30,638 nucleotides of DNA from Nitrospirota bacterium. GTDB taxonomy: Bacteria; Nitrospirota_A; Leptospirillia; Leptospirillales; Leptospirillaceae. The notes under the pieces were generated by a model that saw only the letters and a program-made list of their open reading frames with translations, was not told where the DNA came from and made no database searches. The position numbers and the translations under genes were made by a program. Below are positions 6,579-13,127 of this stretch, in pieces. How positions within the stretch are numbered: position 1 is the first letter of the stretch; each line of letters starts with the position of its first letter. The stretch is taken from assembly GCA_027415455.1 (NCBI GenBank), contig DAIBSV010000006.1, positions 1 through 30,638 on the forward strand. Reading direction: 5' to 3'.

Positions 6579-7009
6579 GAAATAAAAAGTTCCACAAACA
6601 GGCCCTTTTCAAAGGACCCTCTGAAATCATTTTTGAGAATGCTGAAAAATTTCCTGACAGATGTCTCGGGATTTTTACAATGAAAAGGGATCCCGGAGGG
6701 GCTTTTCCCCGAAGCGGAGGGGGATTTCCATCCTCGTTCACGCGATTCGTGTTTTTTAAGCCGCCCTTTATTTCGAGGTGTTTACGAAAATGGTTTGCGA
6801 TCCTCGCAACAGGCCCACCCTTCTTCCCTCCCGAATATGGGAAATGCCGGGGGCTGACGAGTCGAAAGAGGTCGGCGGCCCTCTCCTTTTCCAGGGCAAG
6901 ACGATCCTGAGCGCCATCGGGTGAAGGGGGGAATGGACTGAAGCGACGGCATGCGTGACCGGAGGCCCTCCCGGGCAGGGGGGAAGGAACCCGTTCTCCT
7001 CACGGGACA
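6579..7009. other. Intergenic region between divergent PEP-CTERM 1 and the DUF4143 ATPase gene
   Basis: About 430 bp with no credible gene. It holds a small dyad at 6656-6665 (GACAGATGTC), about 80 bp upstream of the sigma-54 promoter and so a possible activator site, and a short hairpin at 6795-6809 (TTGCGA / TCGCAA). A plus-strand frame across this region has no ribosome binding site and no recognisable sequence. Confidence 0.45.
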
Positions 7010-7037
7010 TTGACATTTAAAACATTTCAGTAATAAT
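7010..7037 (+). promoter_or_regulatory. Sigma-70-type promoter of the DUF4143 ATPase gene
   Basis: Consensus -35 TTGACA (7010-7015), 16-bp spacer, and AATAAT (7032-7037; 5 of 6 matches to TATAAT). The -10 lies inside the left arm of the 31-bp palindrome at 7030-7060. The local sequence is far richer in A and T than the surrounding genes. Confidence 0.6.
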
Positions 7038-7060
7038 TGCATTTAAAATGCAATTATTAC
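7030..7060. promoter_or_regulatory. 31-bp perfect AT-rich palindrome (candidate operator)
   Basis: Arms of 15 bp (GTAATAATTGCATTT and its exact complement) around a single central base. It covers the -10 element and the expected transcription start and ends 25 bp before the ATG of the ATPase gene. A perfect palindrome this long over a promoter suggests a dimeric repressor site; as RNA it would form a hairpin in the leader. The binding protein is unknown. Confidence 0.65.
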
Positions 7061-7085
7061 AAACCATCTTTTTCAGGATCTCCTC

Positions 7086-8309
7086 ATGTATGTTTCCCGT
7101 ACGATCGAGCCCTTCGTCATGTCTGCCTCAAGGCAGTTTCCAGTTCTGATGGTGACTGGGGCTCGTCAGGTCGGAAAAACGACCTTTCTCAAAAAGCTGA
7201 GCCAAGGAGAAAGGGAGTACATCTCTCTTGACGACCCCAATCTGCGGGAGCTGGCCCGGAGGGACCCCCCCCTCTTCCTCCAGCGGTTTCCTCCGCCCGT
7301 TCTGATCGATGAAATTCAGTACGCCACGGAACTCCTCCCCTTCCTAAAGATTTATGCCGACAGAACCGGGCAAGCGGGACTCTTTTGGCTGACGGGGTCG
7401 CAACCTTTTCACCTGATGAAGGGGGTCTCGGAATCTCTGGCAGGACGGGTGGGAGTTCTTCATCTCCTTGGCCTCTCCCGGGACGAACAAAGGAATGCGG
7501 GCAACGAAAGCCGCCCTTTCATTCCCACACCGGAGGAAATCGACCTGCGGACCCGAATCAAACCGCCACTCTCCCTCAAGGCCCTTTTCGCCCTTATATT
7601 CAGAGGATCCTTTCCCGCCATCGCCCTGGACGGATCTCGCGACCCGACCCTTTTTTTCAGCTCCTATCTTCAGACCTATCTGCAACGGGACATCAGGGAT
7701 CTTGCGAAGGTGGGCGACGAGATGGCGTTTCTTCGTTTTCTCAGGGCGTGTGCGGCACGGACCGGCCAGCTTCTGAATATGGCCGATCTCGCCCGGGACG
7801 CAGACATTTCCTTCAATACGGCCAAGAACTGGCTTTCCATCCTCAAGAGTTCGGGCATCGTCCTCCTGCTTGAACCCTTTCACAACAACCTGTCCAAAAG
7901 ACTGGTCAAATCCCCGAAGCTTTATTTTCTGGATACGGGCCTCTGCGCCTACCTCACCGGATGGTCGACCCCCGAAACCCTTGAGGCCGGAACCATGTCC
8001 GGAGCCATTCTCGAAACATGGATCGTCACCGAAATCCTGAAAAGCTACTGGCACAACGGACAGGAGGCACCCTTCACCTTTTTCAGGGATTCCGAAGGAA
8101 GGGAGATCGATCTCCTCCTGTCGAAAGACGGAATCCTCTATCCTCTTGAAATCAAAAAGACAGCCTCGCCACACCCGGAGGACATCCGTTCTTTTTCCGT
8201 TCTCAGAAAGCTTTCCGTCCCCATCGGCCCCGGAGGACTCATCTGCCTCTCCGAACAGTCGCTTCCGCTCTCGGAGACTGTCCGGACGATCCCGGTCCAT
8301 GGGCTCTAG
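7086..8309 (+). CDS. AAA-family ATPase with DUF4143 C-terminal domain
   Basis: The only plus-strand gene, 407 residues. The N-terminal AAA_14 ATPase domain has Walker A (GARQVGKT, 25-32), Walker B (PVLIDEIQ, 71-78) and a sensor-like WLTGSQ. A middle winged-helix-like region (MADLARDADISFNTAKNWLSIL) is followed by the DUF4143 part, ending in a PD-(D/E)XK-like signature (GREIDLLL, then YPLEIKK). This family is widespread, patchily distributed and often laterally transferred; its function is poorly known, with a possible toxin-antitoxin or DNA-related role. AGGA lies 8 bases before the ATG. Opposite strand, own palindromic AT-rich promoter and flanking terminators suggest an inserted accessory gene. 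Confidence 0.9.
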   Translation: MYVSRTIEPFVMSASRQFPVLMVTGARQVGKTTFLKKLSQGEREYISLDDPNLRELARRDPPLFLQRFPPPVLIDEIQYATELLPFLKIYADRTGQAGLFWLTGSQPFHLMKGVSESLAGRVGVLHLLGLSRDEQRNAGNESRPFIPTPEEIDLRTRIKPPLSLKALFALIFRGSFPAIALDGSRDPTLFFSSYLQTYLQRDIRDLAKVGDEMAFLRFLRACAARTGQLLNMADLARDADISFNTAKNWLSILKSSGIVLLLEPFHNNLSKRLVKSPKLYFLDTGLCAYLTGWSTPETLEAGTMSGAILETWIVTEILKSYWHNGQEAPFTFFRDSEGREIDLLLSKDGILYPLEIKKTASPHPEDIRSFSVLRKLSVPIGPGGLICLSEQSLPLSETVRTIPVHGL

Positions 8310-8326
8310 CTTCGGCGAAGATTTTT
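8310..8326 (+). terminator. Short hairpin with T run after the ATPase gene
   Basis: CTTC-GGC-GAAG followed by ATTTTT immediately after the TAG stop of the plus-strand ATPase gene. The stem is only 4 bp, so this is a weak intrinsic terminator at best. Confidence 0.4.
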
Positions 8327-8351
8327 CCTGACAAAGGGAAGAGCCGGATAG

Positions 8352-8391
8352 ATCAAATAAAGGGGCCGGGGATAGAGTCTCCCGCGGCCCC
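8352..8391 (-). terminator. Intrinsic terminator of the lipoprotein gene at 8418
   Basis: A GC-rich hairpin at 8362-8391 (outer arms GGGGCC / GGCCCC, with further pairing inside) is followed on the minus strand by TTTATTTGAT. It lies 27 bp past the stop of the minus-strand lipoprotein gene. The hairpin could also slow plus-strand transcription from the ATPase gene. Confidence 0.65.
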
Positions 8392-8417
8392 CCGTCCTGG
8401 ATATTTCCGGACACGTC

Positions 8418-9935
8418 TCAGCTGGCTTTCGCATCCACATCGCTTCGGCGAATGAGGACGACCTCCTGGTTCCCGGAGACCAGGACGTCTCCCAGGGAAT
8501 TTTGGAAGAGGACCGGATTCGTACCCGAAAGCATGGAGAGCGAATAGGCGCTCTGGACCGAGGGCCCCTGCATGAGCGAGATCAGGGAGGGGTTCGGGAA
8601 GAAGACGTGGGTGAGGGAGGGGACCGTTCCGGTGGGGGTGATGGTCCACCAGTCCTGGTCGGCGATCTGGAGGGGAGAGGAGAAGATGGGGTTCTGGAGC
8701 TCGCAGGTGGAATGGACCCCCGCGCTCTTCACCGTCCCGAAGGCGACGGCGGGGGGATGGCTCGCCAGCTTCGTGAGGCCCCGGAGGAGCAGGGCTTTCT
8801 TCGACCGGTTTTCCGGCCGCGCAAGAAATGCCCGGAGCTTCGCAGGGGAAAGGAGCGCCTTTTCGACGGCATTCTTGCCGTAGAGGTCCCGGAAGATCCG
8901 GGCGGCGCCCTGGGCCAGACTCAGGACCGACCCGGGATGGCCGGAGATCGACGAAAGGGCCGGAAGGCCGATGTCCTTGAGGGAGAGGACGACGAGTCCC
9001 TCCCAGGTTCCCGCGAGAAGGATCACCTCCGAGTAGCATGTCGGCGTCGCTCCGGCGAGGCGCACGGTGCGGCCGTCGGTGAGGGGAAAGATCGAGGTGA
9101 TCCATCCGGCTGCGGAGCCTACGGGGATCCGCTCCATGAGAAGGCCGTTCGTGTTGAGGACCGCCAGGGCCGGACCGTCGAAGAAGGAGAGGGGCAGAAG
9201 GTTGAGGCGAGTCTGCGTCAGGACCTGGGTCCCGGTATAGGTGGTCACGGAGGTTTCCGTGGGCCGCTGCCGCACGGAGGATGTGGTCCAGACGAGGTCG
9301 GTCCGGGGATCGACCTTCAGTGCGAAGTTTCCGTTTTCGGGGGGAAGGCCCACCGGGAAGGGGCCCCGGACCCGGCCGGAGGGAAGGAGATGGTAGAGGA
9401 CCAGAAGAGGATGGTGGCTTCCCTCATGGAGGATCGTGGGAAAGAAGATCCCGTCCTCGTTGTCCCGGGCCACCCGAAGATTGCCGAAGGACCAGCGGAC
9501 GGAGGCGGGAAGGCGGAGGAGGCGAAGCCTTCGGCGGACCGGGTCGTAGAGGACGACGGACCGCTCCCTCCGGCTCAGGCGGGAAGGGAAGAGATAGACC
9601 CGTTCCCGGCTGTCGGCGACCACCGATCCGGAAGAGGGGGAAAAGGGAAGGCGGAGGGTTCTCGACCAGTCCGTCTTCCCGGTCCGGACGTCGAGCTCCG
9701 TCAGGAGAAGTCCGGCCGGAGCCTGTCGGACGAGGACGAAGGCGTGCTTTCCGGGAACGCCGGCGACGGCGAGGATCGTGCTCCCCGGGAAGTTCACGGT
9801 CTCGAGACGGATCGCATTCCTGTCCCGGATCGCGGACTTTCCTCCGAGGACGCCGGTCTGGAGGGCGCTCTCGAGAGAGGAGCAGGAGGCGAGAAGAAGA
9901 AAGGAGAGCAGGAAAAACGGAAGGGTTCGCCGCAT
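8418..9935 (-). CDS. Lipoprotein of unknown function (probable outer-membrane or periplasmic)
   Basis: I do not recognise the family. The 505-residue protein starts MRRTLPFFLLSFLLLASC, a lipoprotein signal with a clear lipobox (LLASC, lipidated Cys at 18). The start at 9935 was chosen because GGAGG lies 6 bases upstream and it gives a proper signal peptide; the frame is open 26 codons further up without that support. Repeated blocks such as AVAGVPGKHAFVLVRQA, LYDPVRRRLRLLRLP and LKVDPRTDLVWTT look like blades of a beta-propeller, so a binding or scaffold role on the cell surface is plausible. It lies between PEP-CTERM genes, separated from the upstream one by a strong terminator, so it needs its own promoter; none was evident. 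Confidence 0.8.
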   Translation of the reverse strand: MRRTLPFFLLSFLLLASCSSLESALQTGVLGGKSAIRDRNAIRLETVNFPGSTILAVAGVPGKHAFVLVRQAPAGLLLTELDVRTGKTDWSRTLRLPFSPSSGSVVADSRERVYLFPSRLSRRERSVVLYDPVRRRLRLLRLPASVRWSFGNLRVARDNEDGIFFPTILHEGSHHPLLVLYHLLPSGRVRGPFPVGLPPENGNFALKVDPRTDLVWTTSSVRQRPTETSVTTYTGTQVLTQTRLNLLPLSFFDGPALAVLNTNGLLMERIPVGSAAGWITSIFPLTDGRTVRLAGATPTCYSEVILLAGTWEGLVVLSLKDIGLPALSSISGHPGSVLSLAQGAARIFRDLYGKNAVEKALLSPAKLRAFLARPENRSKKALLLRGLTKLASHPPAVAFGTVKSAGVHSTCELQNPIFSSPLQIADQDWWTITPTGTVPSLTHVFFPNPSLISLMQGPSVQSAYSLSMLSGTNPVLFQNSLGDVLVSGNQEVVLIRRSDVDAKAS

Positions 9936-10019
9936 CGGGATCCTCCAAAAGGGAAATACGTTCCGCCGGAATGTGGAAATCCGGAGGAGGGTTTTCGGGG
10001 AAGGCCGGGACATGGGCCC

Positions 10020-10054
10020 AAAAAAAGCCCCTCCCGGATTTCTCCGGGAAGGGC
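10020..10054 (-). terminator. Strong intrinsic terminator of PEP-CTERM gene 2
   Basis: On the minus strand a 12-bp stem (GCCCTTCCCGGA / TCCGGGAGGGGC, one G-T wobble) with a GAAA loop (10027-10054) is followed by seven T residues (10026-10020). It lies 26 bp past the stop codon of the PEP-CTERM gene at 10081. Confidence 0.92.
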
Positions 10055-10080
10055 CGCTTGATGCGAGACTTTATTTGAAC

Positions 10081-11037
10081 CTAGGCGACGACCTGGCTCC
10101 GGCGGCGTCTCACGGCCATGAAGGCCACGAGGCCCAGGGCCGTTCCGAAGAGGACCAGGGTGCCGGGCTCGGGGGTGTTCGAAGGGACGAAGACGGGCAG
10201 ACCGGCAAATCCCGCTCCTGAGCCCCCGAGCGTGAGGCTTCCAATCGTGTAGTCCGGCGCGTTGGAGGCCGCGAAGAGCTGGGGAGAAACCTCCCCTTGG
10301 GTTATGTATGTGGAGCTTGCAAACCCGATCTGATAGATGGAGTTGTTGACGGTAGGGTCAAAGTTCACCTCGGACCCCAAATTCGCCAAATTGGTCAGAG
10401 TTCCCGTCAGAGTGGGGGATAATGTTGTTTTTAAGTTGATCCCCGTCCCGATGGTCCAGGGAGTCCCCACGCCTGTGGCGCTATTGAGGGGTTCGTCGAA
10501 GAAGGTGATGCTCCCGGTGTTTATTCCTGACCCTGACACATTAACCTTCGTCACGTTGAACTGATAGGTAAAGACCAGGTCCCCGGTTCCCGAACCACTG
10601 GTCACCTCGTAGACATTGGACAGGATGTTCCCCTGGACCCCTGCCGAATTCGCTGCCCCCCCACTGAAAGAAGTATCGATAGAATTGAGGAGCTTCGTAT
10701 TGAGTGAAGCCGGGTCGTAAAATACCGGGCCACTGTTGGGAGTATCGTTTCCGATCGAGTAGATCGTCCCTTTGATCCCGGCCGCGTTGAGCGCCTGCGG
10801 GGTGGGAATCGTGTCGCCGTAGGTGCTGGTCGGCGTCACATAGACGTCGAATGTCCCGGAACTTGCAGCAACCGTGGTTTCAAAATAGGTTCCGGATGTC
10901 GGCTTTGTCAGCGAAACGGTCGGAGTGCCCAGATAGGTGGCGCGGGCCGTTCCCGGAGTGGCCGACAGGGCGATCGTCGCGGCCAGGGCGATTCCGGCCA
11001 CCACACCCGCTCCTTTGAGTCTTTTCAACTTCTTCAT
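10081..11037 (-). CDS. PEP-CTERM sorting domain protein (cargo 2)
   Basis: A 318-residue secreted protein with a signal peptide (MKKLKRLKGAGVVAGIALAA, cleavage near ARA-TYL) and a textbook C-terminal sorting signal: NTPEPG (PEP at about 289-291), hydrophobic TLVLFGTALGLVAFMAV, then RRRR. The body is rich in Thr, Ser, Gly and Asn, has no cysteine, and reads like a beta-sandwich surface protein. The exosortase at 20263-21108 should recognise the PEP motif and cut near it. The ATG at 11037 has AAGGAG upstream. The gene is monocistronic, with a sigma-54 promoter at 11115-11130 and a strong terminator at 10020-10054, so it can be controlled independently. Its abundance and role are unknown; a matrix or envelope role is the usual inference for such proteins. 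Confidence 0.93.
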   Translation of the reverse strand: MKKLKRLKGAGVVAGIALAATIALSATPGTARATYLGTPTVSLTKPTSGTYFETTVAASSGTFDVYVTPTSTYGDTIPTPQALNAAGIKGTIYSIGNDTPNSGPVFYDPASLNTKLLNSIDTSFSGGAANSAGVQGNILSNVYEVTSGSGTGDLVFTYQFNVTKVNVSGSGINTGSITFFDEPLNSATGVGTPWTIGTGINLKTTLSPTLTGTLTNLANLGSEVNFDPTVNNSIYQIGFASSTYITQGEVSPQLFAASNAPDYTIGSLTLGGSGAGFAGLPVFVPSNTPEPGTLVLFGTALGLVAFMAVRRRRSQVVA

Positions 11038-11114
11038 GCGTGATCTCCTTCATTGAGGTAGGGTTCGAATCCCCTTGTAAATTTTTGCAGACAAGGCAGA
11101 TACGCTTTTTGAAA

Positions 11115-11130
11115 TGCAAACACGATGCCA
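11115..11130 (-). promoter_or_regulatory. Sigma-54 promoter of PEP-CTERM gene 2
   Basis: TGGCATC-GTGT-TTGCA on the minus strand, with GG-N10-GC spacing (GG 11129-11128, GC 11117-11116) and a full match at the -12 TTGCA. Transcription would start near 11104, about 66 bases before the ATG. A GTCAGAC sequence at 11189-11195, 60 bp further up, may be part of an activator site. Confidence 0.85.
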
Positions 11131-11324
11131 GATCGACAGGATTCTTCTAAAATCGGAACGCCCCGAAAAAAATAAACCTTAAACATTAGTCAGACAAAGA
11201 TATAAAAACGACCAGCAAAAATCGGGATCGAATTCTCCGACAAGGGAGGGGGCTTTTTTCAGGGGATTTCCTGTCATGGATCTTTCCATCTGTAAAGAAG
11301 ACGGACAGAGTGCGGGCCGGGAGG

Positions 11325-12197
11325 TCAGTGGCTCTTGAAGGACTCGAGGCGCTTCCGGGCGATCCTGAGGGCGAGCTTCTGGATCGGGTTCCGGTTCCCC
11401 CCCGGACGCCAGGTCTTGACGAAACGGTTCCTGTAGGCGTCGAACTGCAGTCCCCAGGGAGCGGCCAGGACCGGTCCCCGTCCCAGGAGGATCTTCAGGA
11501 CCTCGGTTCCAGCGGCCCCGGCGCAGAGTTGGCAGGCCATGGGGGTGGAGGGGCCGCGGCGCTCGGCCAGATTCACCGCCGAGGGGTCCGCCAGGTAGGA
11601 GAGCTGGAGGCGGGCAGGGGAGAGCCCCAGAAGGAAGCGGAGGCTCTTCTCCTCGTCGCTCTGCCCCGCCCACCCGAAATACTCCTCGAAACTCATCCCG
11701 CCCGGAAGAAAGTTCATGAGGGCCACCCCCATCCCCAGGGGACCGGCGGTCGTCGCCGGAATCCTGAGCCGGTGGCAGGCGGAAAAAAGGGCCTCCCGGG
11801 CCTCGAAGGCAAAGAGGTCCATCCCGTCGAGGTAGAGGTCGGCTCCCGCGAGGAAGTCCTCCGCGTTGGCGAAGGAGACGGGGTCGGGATGAATCCGGAT
11901 GTCGAGCTCCGGGTTGATGTCCTTGGCCATGCGGGCCATGGTCTCGGCCTTGGGCCGATCCAGGGTCGAGAGCATCGCCCCGGCCTGGCGGTTGAAGTTC
12001 GCGAGTTCGAAGACGTCGGGGTCGCAGAGGGTGAAGGCCCCGATCCCGAGGCGGGCCAGGGTGAGAAGGTGGATGCCCCCCACCCCCCCGAGGCCGGCGA
12101 TGGCGACCCGCTTCTTCCGGAGAAGCTCCTGCTCGGAGCGCGTGACCCACCCGATGTTCCGGGAGAAGGCCGTATGGTAGTCGAAGCCCGCGGTCAC
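11325..12197 (-). CDS. ThiF/MoeB/E1-like adenylating enzyme paired with an N-acyl amino acid synthase
   Basis: A 290-residue member of the ThiF/MoeB/E1 superfamily, enzymes that adenylate a carboxylate with ATP (usually the C-terminus of a ubiquitin-like sulfur carrier). The nucleotide site is intact: GLGGVGG (35-41), CDPD (58-61), NFNRQ (67-71), RPKAE (81-85) and Asp127. Of the two CxxC pairs that bind zinc in MoeB, only CQLC (222-225) is present; the second is absent, as is the catalytic Cys of ThiF. No ThiS/MoaD-like gene is nearby. The start overlaps the stop of the FeeM-like gene by ATGA, so the two are translationally coupled and probably act on one pathway. The substrate could be the acyl amino acid or a peptide; this is inference. 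Confidence 0.85.
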   Translation of the reverse strand: MTAGFDYHTAFSRNIGWVTRSEQELLRKKRVAIAGLGGVGGIHLLTLARLGIGAFTLCDPDVFELANFNRQAGAMLSTLDRPKAETMARMAKDINPELDIRIHPDPVSFANAEDFLAGADLYLDGMDLFAFEAREALFSACHRLRIPATTAGPLGMGVALMNFLPGGMSFEEYFGWAGQSDEEKSLRFLLGLSPARLQLSYLADPSAVNLAERRGPSTPMACQLCAGAAGTEVLKILLGRGPVLAAPWGLQFDAYRNRFVKTWRPGGNRNPIQKLALRIARKRLESFKSH

Positions 12198-13042
12198 GGC
12201 ACGATCTCCGGATGCTCCTGCATCCGCCGCAGACGCCCGAGGATACCTTCGGCATCGGTGGGCGAAAACCCGTAGGAGTAAAGGGTATGGTCCCCGGACT
12301 TGTCGAGAAGGCCGCCCACCCGGGCGATCTTCTCCGCCGCCTCCGCGAAGTTCTTGTGCATCAAAACTCCGGTGGTGTTGACCCGGGGGCAGACCCGCTC
12401 CTTGCCCAGGCGGTCGAACTCGAGCATGCGCTCGTAGAAGCGGGCGTGGAGGGGGGAGACCTCGATCACGCAGTCGGTGTAGTTGTAGAGGCCGTAGGGA
12501 TAGAGCATGGCGATGTGGAAGAGGCGGGCGACCACGAGCTTGGAGCGGATCTCGGAGTCCACGGCGAGGCCGTTGAACTCGGCGATCCGCCTTCCCTGGG
12601 CCCGGAGGGCGGCGATCTCCTCCGGATAGCCCTCCTCCGCCAGCAGCGGGGTCCCCGGGGCGTCCATCCCGATGGTCACCGTGCCGATCACCCGGCCGTC
12701 CCGGCCGTAGGAGACCAGGGTGATGGTGTGGGGGGTGTCCCGGATGATGTTCTCGTGGGTGTAGCCCCGCCAGGCGTACATGCGGTCGACCAGGAGGCCC
12801 GCCTGTTCGCGGCGCTCCTTTGTGTCGGCGACCCGGATCCAGAACTGCTGGCGCTCCGTGACCTTCTCCTCGGGAGGAGTCCCGCCTTCGGGGAGGCTCA
12901 GGGGAACAAGCGGGGACGTCCGGGGAACCCCCGTCAGGAAGGTCGCGATAACCTCCTCGTCCTCCGGGGTCCGGGGCTTCATGAGATCCGCCTCGGAGCC
13001 GGGAACGAAGGATTGGGGGCGGGGGGACTCGGGTTCGTTCAT
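12194..13042 (-). CDS. FeeM-like N-acyl amino acid synthase (GNAT / autoinducer-synthase fold)
   Basis: A 282-residue protein resembling FeeM-type synthases, which join a fatty acyl group from acyl-carrier protein to an amino acid such as tyrosine. Features of the group are DRMYAWRGY (about residues 90-98), the VIGTVTIGMDAP strand, EFNGLAVD and IEVSPLHARFYERMLEFDRLG. It is related to the acyltransferases known to accompany some exosortase systems, but resembles stand-alone FeeM proteins more. The ATG at 13042 has AAGGAG 5 bases upstream, inside a short palindrome that could hide it. The ThiF-like gene overlaps its end by 4 bases. No acyl-carrier protein gene is adjacent, so cellular ACP would be the donor. 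Product unknown. Confidence 0.85.
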   Translation of the reverse strand: MNEPESPRPQSFVPGSEADLMKPRTPEDEEVIATFLTGVPRTSPLVPLSLPEGGTPPEEKVTERQQFWIRVADTKERREQAGLLVDRMYAWRGYTHENIIRDTPHTITLVSYGRDGRVIGTVTIGMDAPGTPLLAEEGYPEEIAALRAQGRRIAEFNGLAVDSEIRSKLVVARLFHIAMLYPYGLYNYTDCVIEVSPLHARFYERMLEFDRLGKERVCPRVNTTGVLMHKNFAEAAEKIARVGGLLDKSGDHTLYSYGFSPTDAEGILGRLRRMQEHPEIVP

Positions 13043-13047
13043 GGAGA

Positions 13048-13060
13048 CTCCTTAAAGGAG
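13048..13060 (-). promoter_or_regulatory. Palindrome containing the ribosome binding site of the FeeM-like gene
   Basis: CTCCTTTAAGGAG on the mRNA strand: the AAGGAG ribosome binding site can pair with CTCCTT immediately before it, leaving at least a 4-bp stem in practice. This may lower or tune translation of the acyltransferase-ThiF pair. It is short enough to be chance. Confidence 0.35.
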
Positions 13061-13127
13061 AATGTTTGCCGTGGATCGACTTTCATTAAGGTTGAGGAGG
13101 ACCGGGTCGAGGATACCACAGATTCCT

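Noticed and set aside
6341..6910. Plus-strand frame of 189 codons across the PEP-CTERM 1 promoter region
   Set aside because: It begins antisense to the signal peptide and crosses the sigma-54 promoter and CRP-type dyad; no ribosome binding site or family.
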